This document shows, in pieces, positions 10,578 to 22,414 of a stretch of 64,000 nt of DNA. Positions within the stretch are counted from its first letter, which is position 1. Every line of letters begins with the position of its first letter. Under the pieces are notes generated by a model. The model ran no database searches. It saw only the letters and a list, made by a program, of their open reading frames with translations, and was not told the origin of the DNA. This stretch comes from Nannochloropsis salina CCMP1776. Taxonomy: Eukaryota > Sar > Eustigmatophyceae > Eustigmatales > Monodopsidaceae. The DNA lies in the NCBI GenBank assembly GCA_004565275.1, contig SDOX01000016.1, positions 903,430 through 967,429 on the forward strand. Direction: 5' to 3'. The translations under genes were made by a program, and so were the position numbers.

Positions 10578-13500
10578 ATGAGTCGTCCCGGTGGAAAACT
10601 CTGGCAAGGCTCGGATGATGATTCAAGTGCTTCCGAGACAGAGGCCGTTGTAGAACTGGGCGCGGCGGAGAAGCGCCAGCAAAAACGTTGGGAGGTTGAT
10701 AGTGACTCGGGTACGCGATGGGGAGGGAGGGGATGGAGGCGCACAAAGCGTGAGGAACAAGCAAGCTTGTCATGCTTCCCCCTGATTCGGACATACATAT
10801 GGGCGTGCTGATGTGATAATATCCATGAGGCTTCGTCCTTCTCATGTATAATTTTATATATGGAATCTCATTATATGATGGGGAAGTCACCATGACCAGG
10901 CTGCCTGGCACCTCCTTTCTCTATCCCCGTTGGAGGAAAGCGTGTCCTTTACTTGCACTCACCCGTCCCTACGGTTCCTTACATGGCACACTGCCATACA
11001 CAGAGTCGGAGGATGAAGTGCGCGTGGTACGCTCCGCGAAGGATAAGGCGTGGGATGAGATGCGGGAGAAGGTAGGTAGGTAGGGAGGGAGGGAGGGAGG
11101 GAGGGAGGGAGGGGACTGCAAGGGGATGAGCAGAAGGACAGTGAGGGAAAAGGAGGCAGCGGGGGGAGTGGAGTGTGGCAATTGCCTATGGCACCGTGAG
11201 CAAGAAAGACAGGAAGGCCGTCCGGAGATTGGGGGGCCGGGAGGGAGGAAAGGAGGGAGGAAGGGAAGGGGAACAGCAAGAAAAAAGGAGTTTATCTCAC
11301 ATGCCTCGGCCTACTCCCCTGCCCTGTTCAGGTGGGCAAGATCCAGAACGCCCTCAAAATCAACGACTGGACTTTAGTCGAGAACGAGTTCGACGACTTG
11401 AACAAGCGGGTGGAGAGCAAACGGTCGGTCTCCTGCCCGCCCGCCCTCTCTCCCTCCTTTCTCCCTCCCTTTGTCTTTGTCTCACCCTTCTTTTCTCCCT
11501 GCATCCCGCCCGCGTTCCGTTTTTCCGGCGTGTCCGTTCTAATGGCCTTTCAAGGTTTCGCGCCAAAATGGCCTCTTAAGGTTTCGCGCCAAAATTGCCT
11601 CTCCAGGTCTCGCGGACCGTCTTCCTTTCCTTCCCGTCGTTCCTGCCACAGCACCTGATTACCTTCCTCCTTGCTTCCCTCCCTCCCTTTCCCCCTCTCA
11701 GCGCCCTCTTTGGTACTGGCAACTATCCCCGGTTTTACATCAAGCTGTGCGTGACCATGGAGGACAAGCTAGCAGACCTCCGGGAGAAGGTAGGAAGGGA
11801 GGGAGGGAGGGAGGGAGGGAGGGAGGGAGGGAGACCAACTGTTTGTGGGAGGATTAAGGATTAGGGATCGCTGTGAGTGTCTACATGTGGATGACGGTGA
11901 GGAGGAAGGAGGAGGGTGTGCTGAGCCGTAAAGGAGCGGTTCATGACATGGGACAAGGCGTCTTTGCCCCGTTCCCCTCCCCTGGTCCTCGTCCCCTCCC
12001 TCCCTTCGCCCCTCCGTTCCCCCCTCCCGCCCTCCCTCTCGACCTGAATGGGACGGAACGGTTTTGAAATGTCCTCCAGCAAGCAAGCTTTTTTGGCAGA
12101 CGCATGGTATCAACGCCCTCCCTCTCTCCCTCCCTCCCTCCCTTTCTCCCTCCCTTCTTCCCTCCTTTTAGGTCAAGGAAGGCACGGCCAAGAAGATGTC
12201 ACCGGGAAACGAACGCTCGTTCAAACGCATGAAGAATAAACTCAACAAAACTACCAAGGCCCACGAAGCCGAGATTGCACTCTACAAGCAGGTCGGGACG
12301 GAGGGAGGAAGGAAGGAAGGAAGGAAGGGAGGGGGGGAGGGGGGGAGTAAGAAAAAAGGGCTACCGTGATACAGGCCGCGTCTAATTGGCGCTCCTCGCC
12401 GCGTCTCATTTTTCCCTCCTCCTCCCTCCCTCCCTCCCTCCCTCCCTCCCTTTCCTTCCTTCCTCTCTTGGCAGGACCCGGTCGCCTACATGGGAGACGA
12501 AGAGGCGATGGATGGAACCAGCGCCACAAACAGCAGCAGCAGCGACGAAAGCAGCAGCGAGAGCAGCGGGAGTGATAGCGACTCGGAAGATTCTTCCTCC
12601 TCCGAAGAGGTGTGTGATAGAACGGGAGGGTGGGGGGGAGGGAGGAAAGGGAGACAGGCTTTCTTTCTGGGTGACAGCGCGGCAGCGGGCGGTGGGACCT
12701 TTCTTTCGTGTGATTGGATTGGGGCGTCAGCGGTGCCCCCCCCCCACACATGCATTGATGTATGCACACACGGCACACGCCTTTCGCACAGAGCGATTCG
12801 GACAGTGAGAGCGACAGCGATTCCTCTACGGCTTCCTCCTCCTCTTCCTCATCTGCTTCCTCCACGCCGGTGCAGCGAAAACGGGCGAGCAAGGTGCTGA
12901 TGGGACGAGGGAGGGATGGAGGGAGGGAGGGAGGGGACGGGGGAGGCCTCAAGGATGACGTTATGACACACAATTCCTCGTTTCCGAGAGCCGCTTCTAA
13001 CCTCTTGGCTCTAGTGATAGAGTGGAGAGATGAAAGGGGAGGCGTGAGATAAATGTGATCAAGATTTGTTCAAATAATTCTGAGCTTGGCTATCGTCCCC
13101 CATGCCTGTGCCTCCCTTTAACTCCGGAAAATCGGACGGGTCCTCATTTTCCTTGATACCCCCCTCCCTCCCTCCCTCCCTCCCTCCCTCCCTCTCTCTC
13201 TCCCTCCCTTTCTTCCTTGCAGCTTTTGGATGGTCCCGACAGCGATTTCTCTGACTCGGATGAGAGTTCCAGTAGTGAGAGCGAGGCGGAGAATCAACTG
13301 ACCGGTAGGGAGCGAGGAAGGGAGGGAGGGAAGAAGGGAGGGAGGGAGGGAGGGAGGGAGGGAGGGCGGGCAGAAGGAAGGGACGTAGTAACGGAGAATC
13401 TTATACACATTTGAACCATGTTACAGGCCGCGCCCGCTGGTTAAAGCGAGTGCCCACCGGGCAGGAGAAGGACAAGGAGGAGAAGAGGAAGCAGCGCATC

Positions 13501-15862
13501 GGTACGCACTCCCCCATCCCACCTCCCTCCCTCCGGTCCTCCCCCCACTCTTTCTAGGAGCGCCACGTTGCCCGCTCCCTTATTTTCTCGCGCAGTCCTT
13601 CCTTGTCTATTATTTCCGCGGTGTGTGGCACCACTTTGCTGAATGAACGCTTCTCTCCACCTGTTCATCTTCCTCCCTCCCTCCCCCCCTCCCTCCCTCC
13701 CTCTACTCCTCTTTCCAGGCGAAGTGGGCGCGGACGGCGAACAGATCGCGAGGCGGAAGAAGAAGAAGCCAGCGGAGGGAGCAGTGGGGTCGACGGCGAA
13801 AAACCTGCTCTACGACCAGTTGAGCCTCCCCGAGGTAGGGAGCAAGGGTGGGAAAGTGGGCAGGGTAGGGGGAAAAGAGGAAAGGAGAGAAGGATTTCTT
13901 GGAAGAAGGGATCGTCATGCTAGTGTGCCCATAAGAGGGGAGAGATTGAGTGGACCTGGAGCCATTTGCCTCTGTGCGCTGTCGCTTATGGCCCTTTTCT
14001 ACTCTTCCTCTCTCTCCCTCCCTCCCTTCCTCCCTTCCTCCCTGCTTCTCTCCCTCTCTTTGTTCCTGTCTTCTAGTTTAAGAAGAAAGTCACCGAGGTG
14101 GTGGCTTTCCGCGGGCGTCGGTCCACTAGCACGACCGAATTGCTGCGACAGCTTCAGCACCTTGCTTACGTGGGGCGTCGGTTTGGTGAGGAGGGGGGGA
14201 GGGAGGAGGGGAGGGAGGGAGGAGGGAGGGAAGGTGTCAGCGCGAGAAGATGTCGTCAAGCGATAGAAGATACGTAATATGGTGAAGAGACAGAACCTCC
14301 ATCTCTCGTCTCATCATTTTTCCCCTTCTATCTTCCGTCCTTCCCTCCCTCCGTCCTTCCCTCCCTCCCTTTCCCCCTCAGGCCTGGCAGAGGAGGCGCC
14401 GGTGGTAATGCACTTGATCCTTTCCACCTTCGAGACCAAGCGTTCTATTGACGAGCCCATGGGTGTCGCGCTTTGGCGTCAGTCCGCGGCATATCTGCAC
14501 CGACTCCTCACGCTCCTGGATGCGGAGCCCCAAAAGGTAAGGGGGAGAGGGGGGGAAGGAGGGAGGGAGGGAGGGAGACAAAACTAAGAGAAAAACATGT
14601 GAACAGCCCAAGAGAAGGCAGGGTATGCTCATACTTTCTCTTGCTCTCCTCCTCCCCTTCCGCGGCGTGGCAGATTTTGAAAAATGCCGCCTATGAGGTG
14701 GAGTCGCTGGTGACGAGCCTGGGGAAGGCAAGCTTAGCCTCCGTGCCTGAGGGCGGGGTGGAGGGCATGGGGGAGGAGAAGGGAGAGGACGACGTAGGGG
14801 CAGGCAGCGACCCGGACTACGACGGCGAGATCATCAAGGTGAGGAGGGAGGGAGAGAGGGAGAGAGGGAGGGAGGGAGGGAGGGAGGGAGGGAGGGAGGG
14901 AGGAGCACATCGAAGTTTGGGGGGAATGTTGGAAGGGGTATGTGGAATTTTGTTCCGAGCAGACTTGACAAGGCACGCAATTTTTATCTTGCCCACATAC
15001 GCCCGCTCCCCCTCCCTTCCTCCCTCCCTTCCTCCCTCCCTCACTCCTTCCCTCCCTGCCTACCTCCCTCTCTTCAGGTTCCGGGCTCCTTTGGGTACTT
15101 TGTCACGCGCTTGGCAGACGAGTACACCAAGTCCCTGCTGAAGCTCAATCCGCTCACGGGCGAGTACGTCTCCCGGCTGAAGGTGGGGCGATTTGGAGGA
15201 GGGAGGGAGGGAGGGAGGGGGGGAGGAGGGGAAGACAGGAGGCAGGGTTCTTGACACGGACAGGTCTTAAGCGTATAGGATAGGAGGATGAGGTTAGGGT
15301 GAGGGTCAACTTATGGGTTAAGAGAACATCGCGCTCATAAAAGCAGGAGTCTGATATGAATTCAAGCCCTAAACCGACCCCTGCCTCCTCTATTCCTCCC
15401 TCCCTTCGTCCCTCCCTCCCCCCCTCCCGTCCTTATAGGACGAAGCCGTCCTCCTGCGCCTCGCCAACAAGGTGCAAGCCTACTACATCCGGGTCGCATC
15501 CCAGGCCCGCCATGCCCGCGTGCAAAGCGCAGATTTGGCGCGGGCCGCAGAGGTGGCTGTCATCTGCATCAAATTTACTTACTATAAGCACGATTCCCTC
15601 GCTGCGAAGGTGAGAAGCGTCTCCTTCCCCTTCTCCTCTCCCCTCTCCCCATCCATAGCTATCTCTCCAGCCTCCCCCCTCCCTTTCTCACGCCATGCTC
15701 TCTCTCTCTTCCTCCCTTTCTCCCTTTCCCCCTCCCTCCCTAGGTGTGGGCGGATAGGAAGTACTACGAGAAATGGGGCGCGGTCTCCTTACTACACGCA
15801 GCTTGCCTGGGGGCCTCTGCCCCAGTGCCCCCCCCTCCCTCGGGCGGGAAAATCGACGCCAG
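10578..15862 (+). CDS. EIF3C: Eukaryotic translation initiation factor 3 subunit C, 5' two-thirds, 16 exons, truncated by gap
   Basis: Join 10578-10710, 11004-11071, 11332-11423, 11702-11789, 12172-12291, 12475-12609, 12792-12893, 13223-13304, 13427-13501, 13719-13834, 14077-14185, 14382-14536, 14674-14838, 15078-15182, 15439-15609, 15744-15862. Every junction is GT-AG and the phases agree throughout, giving 611 codons plus 2 nt. eIF3c is a scaffold subunit of the eIF3 complex in cytosolic translation initiation.  The N-terminus shows the family pattern KIQNALKINDWTLVENEFDD, the FGTGNYPRFYIK block, and acidic Ser/Asp runs (exons 6-8), then LLRQLQHLAYVGRRFG in exons 11-12. The frame stops at a donor 64 bp before the assembly gap; the missing C-terminus would hold the PCI domain. 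Introns open with G-rich and close with C-rich tracts. Identity is very sure; the 3' end is not in the assembly as given. Confidence 0.93.
11797..11833. repeat. (GGGA)n tract next to a 5' splice site
   Basis: Starts a few bases after the exon 4 donor of eIF3c and has a (CCCT)n partner just before the next acceptor (about 12119-12160). It is an example of the paired tracts seen in many introns of the window. Confidence 0.9.
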
Positions 15863-15926
15863 GTGACGAGAGGACAGGGTTGAGGAGGGATGGTTCTTCT
15901 GGACGAGGGGGGGAGGGATGGTGGGA

Positions 15927-16026
15927 NNNNNNNNNNNNNNNNNNNNNNNNNNNNNNNNNNNNNNNNNNNNNNNNNNNNNNNNNNNNNNNNNNNNNNNNNN
16001 NNNNNNNNNNNNNNNNNNNNNNNNNN
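15927..16026. other. Assembly gap (100 N)
   Basis: Exactly 100 N, as are the two other gaps, so the true length is unknown. It interrupts eIF3c after exon 16. Confidence 0.95.
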
Positions 16027-17472
16027 AGGGCATGGTCCAGGTCAAAGCCGGCCGCGGGGAGGGAGAGAAAGGCGGGCACGATGGGGAGCACCATCGAGGA
16101 GGAGGACGGGGGGGGGGGCGGGGGGGAGGGCGTGGAGGAGGAGGGGATGAAGGTGGCTGGAATCAGGCAGGGAGGGGGCGAGGAAGGGGGCGAGGAAGGG
16201 GGCGAGGGAGGGGGGAGGGGGCGGTTACCGGGGAGGAGGGTTTGGTGGCGGTGGTTTCAACAGCTTTAGATCCGCTGGTTTTTAGAAAATGGGTAGGGCA
16301 AGTTCGGGATGGTTGGAGGAGACGTGCTCTGGATGGAGGAAGGGAGGGAGGGAGCGAGGAACCGAGGGAGGGAGGGAGGGAGAGATTTAGGAAGGATGGT
16401 GTAAGGGCAGAGTGGGAGGACTTGAGAAATAGTGGGTGGACTGAATCCTTTCACGAAATGTTTGATTATCTTAGAGGATTGCCGCTCCATCTCCAAAAGG
16501 GCTCCATCGCACCTTTCCCCTCTATCTTCCTCCCTCCGTCCCTCCGTCCCTCCTTCCCTTTGTTGGCGGTGACGGCCCGCCAGCGGCGCCAGGAACGCGC
16601 AGAGTCGAAGGGCTGGGGTAGGAAAGGAGGATAAGATAAAGACAAAGATGCCTATTCGATTGCCAGACGGCAGCAGCACGGACGCAAAGACGCGAGGGAG
16701 GCCGAAAGCGATGGTGAGGATCGATCGTGAGACAGCACGTGGTCATGAGATGGGCGGGATAACGTCGCACGGTCTCAGGGGAAATGTTGACAAGGAATGA
16801 ATCGAATTCCAGACGAGAGAGGAACGGGTTGCTCACATGCTGCTTTTGGATCTTCCTTCTGCCTGCGTGGATTCTATTTCGCCCATGGGAGGAGCCGCGT
16901 GGGCGTTTGGGTCCTCTCATTCTCCTCAAAGCATCGGTCGTACCTGCTCTTCTCTCTCCCTTTCTCCCCCCCCCCCGGTCAAAAACCAAGAGAAGCATCC
17001 ACCGAAATGGCGCGAAAGCTAGGCTCCCTTGTCCCCCCCGACGCCTCCGCCCCCCTTAGGTCTTTTCCATCGCATCATCATCATCCACCACACCCAGCTC
17101 TCTCGGCCTCCGCCTTGTCACCCATCCGGAGCCGCAGTCGGAGCTTTCTCGCCCGCACACGTCCCTCCCTCCCACCCGCCGTGTCTACTACCTCTTCTCT
17201 ACGACCTCTCTTTCCATACTTGCGCCTGTTTCCTCTTCACAATGCGGCTTTCGCCAATCTGGGCTTTCCCCCTCCGGCCTCCCTCGCTATGGATAAACTT
17301 GCCATGCGACCCTCCAGGTTCCTTTTCCCTTTCTCCCATTGTACTCCTCCTCCCTCCCGACAAGTTTTTATCTTACCCCTTCCTCCCCGTAACCATCCTC
17401 CCTCCCATCTCATCAGTTTCCTCCTTCCTTCTCATTTATTTGCACTTCCCTACCCATCGCCTTCTTCCAACG
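16027..17472. other. Post-gap sequence, possible eIF3c 3' end and 3' flank of the bZIP gene
   Basis: The first 250 bases are G-rich and in one + frame read as Gly/Arg repeats, which would suit an eIF3c C-terminal tail but could equally be simple sequence. A short + block near 16575-16615 reads ARQRRQERAESKGWG. No PCI-domain sequence is present. From about 16950 to 17470 only Pro/Ser-rich low-complexity frames occur. Confidence 0.35.
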
Positions 17473-18920
17473 CTACACTTCATACGCCGGTAGTACATCC
17501 CCCCCTCCCCCACCTTCCCCCCCCATCTCCAGCATTCCCCCATAGGAAACCAGCGGCAGACTCGGAAGCGGGACGGTCGCCGCTGTCCCCCCCTTGGCAC
17601 CTCCTCCTCCGTCCTCCTCCCCTCCTCCTCCTCCCTTCGCCGACACGATCAACGGGTGCCCATGATCTGTCACGCCGACAGGAACCGCTGGGGCTATATG
17701 GCCTTCCTCCACACGGCAGGAGTTGCTACTCGCCGCCCCGCCTGATGCAGCAGGGAGCGAAGGAGGGAGGGGAGCTACGGCGTTCAGGGCTGGATAGTTT
17801 CCTTCTCTCTGCTCCTCTTCCTCCTTTTCCTCCTCGTCCCCTTCTCCCCCATTTCCCCCCTCCTGCGTTCCACCCTCCATCGCCCTCTGGAGCCGCTTGA
17901 TCTCCTGCGCTTGTCGCTTAATTACAACCTCCTTCCTCTCGAGCTCCTCCCTCAGGCCTTGGTTCATAGTCAGCATCGTCTCGTACTTACCCACCATCTC
18001 GTTCAGCCATCTCTTCTTCCTCTCTCTGCACTCACGTTGTCGTTGTGCGTCTGTTTTGGGCATCCCACGTGACCCCTCGTCGCTGAGCACCATCATGTTT
18101 ACCATCCCTTCTCCTCCTCCTCCACCTCCTCCTCCCCCTCCTCCTCCTCCATCTTCTTCTCCTCTTCCTTCCTCTTTACCCACAGCAGGGTACCGCGCGT
18201 ACAATGCTGTCATGGATGCCTCTGCTCCACCTCTTTCTGTACATTCTTCTCCTGCCTCTGCCTGCCCTCCCCCTCCTCCTCCTCCATTCCCTCCCCCTCG
18301 CGCCCCTCTCCCAGAGCCCGTCACTCCTAATGTCGGCCCTGTCGCTGCCCCGCGCCGCCGCTGTGACCGTGATTCAATTACCGAATACCGGAGAAAAAAG
18401 GGGACATGGATAAGGCCATGGTCCTCGACTCAGGATGCCAATGCAAATTTCCAAGAAGTTAAGGGAGGGAGGAATCGTTCGGTCCTACCAAAACCACACG
18501 TACCTTATTACCAGCACTTATATTGCTGGCAAGACTACCATCCTGTGGTTGTGTAAGTGTGCACAGTGGGGCACGAAGCGCGTGTGGGGGACGCGAGGAA
18601 GGGGGGGGGCATGGGAGGTGTGTGCTTGGACTTTGCGTTCGTGTGACTCACATCACGCGTCGTGACGTCGGAAGAGTGCATCTGCTGGGGTGGCCTCGTT
18701 TTTCATCCACAGCCCACCCGTCAACGTCAACCTTTACGCCGTCCAAGATACATGAGGGTAGGGGTTAAAGGACGCAGCGTGCGGACCATGCAGGTTGATC
18801 ATGATTTACCTCTTTTTTAGGAATATTGGCTCCATCCGCAGCACCGGCTCCCGCCCTCGTTGCTTTCTTTCCTCTATCATCTTCCGAAGAGTCCTTGATG
18901 GCGTGGAGCAATACTTCCAT
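17473..18920 (-). CDS. bZIP-like transcription factor, 3 exons
   Basis: Join complement 18810-18920, 18504-18542, 17473-18360; all junctions are phase 0 and GT-AG, giving 345 residues. Exon 1 starts MEVLLHAIKDSSEDD; exon 2 is 13 codons with a strong GTACGT donor. Residues about 152-210 carry a basic block (DAQRQRECRERKKRW) followed by a Leu/Met-spaced coiled coil, the layout of a basic leucine zipper that binds DNA as a dimer. The usual basic-region Asn is Asp here by my alignment and the Ser before Arg is Cys, so DNA preference may differ. Two poly-Gly runs and a Pro/Gly-rich tail flank the domain. An alternative is that exon 1 is instead the third exon of the ankyrin gene upstream, since its acceptor (18933) keeps phase with that gene; a 1.25 kb AT-richer spacer makes two genes more likely. 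Confidence 0.65.
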
Positions 18921-20182
18921 CTCCACTGCTACCTACGACAGAAAGTAACAATTGTCAACACGATGAAATGACGGCGACGGCGTCGATGTGAGCAATGTGG
19001 CGCGTGCTTGGCCGCAGGGATTAAGGAAGAGCGAGGCTTGCACTTTGGGGCCTTGGCGGGGCCCTTTCCATCATATATATCATGCCGCGCAAAACCAGGG
19101 CGCAAAGTCTCACACCCCGCGGGCCTATGCGCCACGGGGGGAAGTCGTTATTCATCGCCCTACCCTCGTTGGAATGACGAAGTTGGGAGGAGCTATTATT
19201 TAAGGACGACAGGCTCATGTTCAATTTGTCAACATTGTGAGGCCTATGCATGCAGTCGAGGGACACATGGGCCACTCGTGGCAGTGAAGTTTAGAGCGCT
19301 GGGTACCCTCACGCAAAGAGTAAGTAAAGGAAAAAATATGTCTACGCACGAAAAAACATGACATGACCACAACTTTTATGTGAAGGCACCGTAAGTGGCT
19401 TTTTAATTAATAGCAAAGTAATTCTGTTTGTGTTGGGTTTTGCCCGGTTAAGCATCCAGTAGGATCACAGTGATTCAACATATGAAGCGTATCTTTACCA
19501 AAAATGCGCGGTCAACCAAGCTTCCAAAAATGCATTGGAACAATGATGAACGACGAAGCTCAGAGACGTCACGGCACAGCGCTTGCATCATTGCTCCATA
19601 CAAGCAAGGTAGCCTTTCGCATTTTACTTCCCCTCGGGCCCAAAGGCTCATTACTTTGGCTGTAGAATTTTACTGGTTCCATTCCGTAACCTCCACAAGA
19701 TGTGTACAAAATGCCCCAAAATGCCAGCTCGTCGATCGTATCATGCATACCTTTGAGTGCCTTTGTGAGCGAGGGAAGTCCGCGTTATCGTATTGCCTAT
19801 ATTCCTGATCACGCACGCATTCCGTGCCTACATGCATTACTGTGTCCCACCAACTTTTGGTCGTACAGCAACAACCTTCACGACGTTCACATACTCCAAA
19901 TCTAAGTCGATTTCTTTTTGTATCACTATTTGCTTCAGGTCTCCTCAGGCATATGCTCCCGAGCAGTCTATATACATATTTACACACGCAGCATGTTGCT
20001 TTCACGGCATTTCACCCCAGTCCAGTGCAATGTCTATCAGTGTCGCTTTCCATGAACCGGTCATTTGTCTTCCGCACTCGAAACCATGTCACGAAGGGGC
20101 GAACGGCATAGCTTAAACAACGTACCCGTCCTGTACCTATACCCCTCTTCTTTTTTTTCGCATGTGGACACTGCGATTTTCT
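18921..20182. other. Intergenic, likely bZIP promoter region
   Basis: AT-richer than the genes, free of the GGGA/TCCC tracts, with only short chance frames on both strands. It separates the bZIP gene from the ankyrin gene upstream, both on the minus strand. Confidence 0.5.
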
Positions 20183-21366
20183 TCATCCGCAGGTCACATC
20201 CAAGTAGTCCAGCGCCTCCAGGAACACATCGTCACTCGCCCTGGTCACTAACGCCCTCAGCACCCCTTTCTCCCTCCCTTCCTCGGTCCTTCCCTCCGTC
20301 TCCTCCTCCATCATCTTCCTCTGTTTCTCCTCCTGCCACCGGAGGCGGAGAAGAGTGGCCCGATATGCAGAGCTTCCCCCCAAAACCATGGTCGCCATTC
20401 GACTTAAAGACCGACTCCTCCGGTTCAGCCGGATCGTCGGAATTCCGTCAGCGCATTTTCGGGCGTATTTCTGCATGTACGCCGTTAAGGATGTTACCGC
20501 GCTTTCCCCTTTATCATTCCTCAATGTAGGATCCGCGCCGCTCCTCAGCAGCAATTCCACCACTTCCGGGCTTTGACCCTCCGTCACGGCTACGAGTAAA
20601 GGCGTCGATCGATCCTTGGCAGGCCCGTCGACGGGGAGTACGTACGGGGCTTGCGACAGCAGCGCCGAGGTCAAGAGGAAAGAGACACAGGTAACGTGGC
20701 CACCCACAGCCGCGTGATGGAGAAGCGTCCAGCCGCCACTGTCTCGGCCCTTGGGCGTGGCACCTTGGCTGAGGAAAAAACTGGTGGTGAATGGTGTCCC
20801 GTCAGTACTGTGATAGATCCATGGTGTCAAAAGCACACAGAAATTATGAGAAGAAACAATTTTTCCCGGCTAATGTCACGGAATGTGGCATTCACCTGCT
20901 CCAAAGAGGGTGGGAGATTGCCAAGGTCGCCTTTTTGACAAAAAAACACGTATCAAATCGCCCCGACCTCGAAAATGATTAGGACATGTTTAGAAGTGTC
21001 CATGATAGTGACATGGACGACCGAAAGTCATCCAGCCAGGTTCAATAAGATTTCTAGCTTGAAAGCCAAGCCACGATCGACGGACAAATAGCGGTCAAGC
21101 AGGGATCGGCAGCGGCAATTCAATGCAAGTACGCACCGGAGAAGGTCTGTATGGCCTCGACGCGCAGCACAGTGTATAGGCAAGATTCCATTAAAACCAG
21201 ATGCCTCCAATAGTGAGGGGTTCAAAGTAACGAGCCATTTGGCAGCCTCAAGGTTGTTGTGGAGGGCGGCTTTATGAATGGGATGGTCCCAATGGCCCGC
21301 CGTAGTTATGGTCGTGGTATACGAGGAAGAGGTTGAAGGGGAGGAATTTTTGACTGAGGGAGTCAT
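20183..21366 (-). CDS. Ankyrin-repeat protein, 2 exons
   Basis: Join complement 21137-21366, 20183-20768. The donor CG|GTGCGT and the acceptor CTCAG|C agree in phase and give 271 residues. Ankyrin-type helices are seen at HWDHPIHKAALHNNLEAAKWL, GILPIHCAARRGHTDLL, GWTLLHHAAVGGHVTCVSFLL and STPLLVAVTEGQSPEVVELL, so at least four repeats, followed by a Met/Glu/Arg-rich C-terminal coil. Ankyrin repeats bind partner proteins; no catalytic domain is visible and I assign no function. The repeat across the splice junction is short by several residues, so a small intermediate exon may be missing. The ATG at 21366 lies just before a Ser/Thr-rich leader and is the first in frame. Confidence 0.65.
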
Positions 21367-22414
21367 AAAAGCGCGCTGTGTGCCATATTTGTGAAGTATG
21401 TGTCGTAAGTTCTCAAAAAACAGGCACTTTGTGCGCTGCAGGAGATAGCACATACGTCTGCCCGAGGACGGCAGAAACGGACAACAGCGAGACAAGTTGC
21501 TTGACTTCAAAAACAGTGTCACTACCAACCACCACAAAAGCATTGCCTGCTGCCTCCGTTGGTACACACAACCTGCCATGCACGTCAGGTCAAAACCTCG
21601 TCTCTGCCATGCACACGACGGGGGGGCCAGGACAGCCATTCAAAACGGAGGATAGGCGTTAGGCGTTAGGGGGGTGCCCCGGGAGGGGGGAGGTTGACTT
21701 TACCGTTGCAACCATGACCGCGCGTTAAAAAGGTATAGCGAGTGTTCAATGTTGCACGGCCAGATAAAATTGTACCTGACGTTGTAGGATGCTCATCCTT
21801 TAATCGACCGGGGAGGATGATATGGTGTCTGCCTTAGAGGCGGGAAGCTCGTGTCGGGGACCCGGTGAACGGCCCGTGACTCGATTGGATACCAAAACCT
21901 CCCTTGTTGGAAAATTGGCCGCTCTTACGCTGTAAAAAAATAATCATCTTACGACACGAGTTTATCCAGTGTCACCTATGTTTCGTTGCGCTTCTTTAAG
22001 AATTAGCTACCTACGTACTCAAACTGTTTGTTCGATGTGAGGAGGGTGCCTTGGCTAAAATTGCCCGAGGTTTTTCGTACGTTATCTTTTGTACGTTTCT
22101 GGCACTCCTGCCTCCTCCACATCTTCATTTCGCTCGCGAACAGTCCTACTCATACATATCGTCACATGAATAATCCTACGCTCTCTCCCTCGTGCCAGAT
22201 AGAACGGGAGCGAACCCCCTGCCCTCTTACTCTACCAGTCGGGAAACCACATCAGTCAATCGTCGTTTTCATCCCCACGCCCGCGATAACGACACCATCA
22301 ATCCCTTCTGACCCCCAATAAGTGACAAGGGGACAAGAAAACCTTCTCCATTCCAACAAGCCCCAAGGCCATACATCCCGACGGCTCTTGCCCCCCCCCC
22401 CGCCCTCGACCCCA
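21367..22414. other. Intergenic between ankyrin gene (-) and the 3' end of the MFS gene (-)
   Basis: Mixed composition with no long frame, repeat or RNA gene that I can support. Confidence 0.55.

Noticed and set aside
11084-11112. Telomere-like repeat
   Set aside because: GGGA units are not the TTAGGG type and lie next to splice sites.
13100-13200. CRISPR-like or satellite array from the TCCC repeats
   Set aside because: Units are 4 bp without spacers; simple sequence repeats within introns.
16797-17900. 367-codon + strand ORF, Pro/Ser-rich
   Set aside because: Low-complexity pyrimidine-rich translation overlapping the bZIP exon on the other strand.
18932-20198. Single ankyrin-bZIP gene as the primary annotation
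   Set aside because: Phase agrees, but the 1.25 kb intron would be far longer than any other here and the ankyrin frame has its own stop; reported as a finding only.
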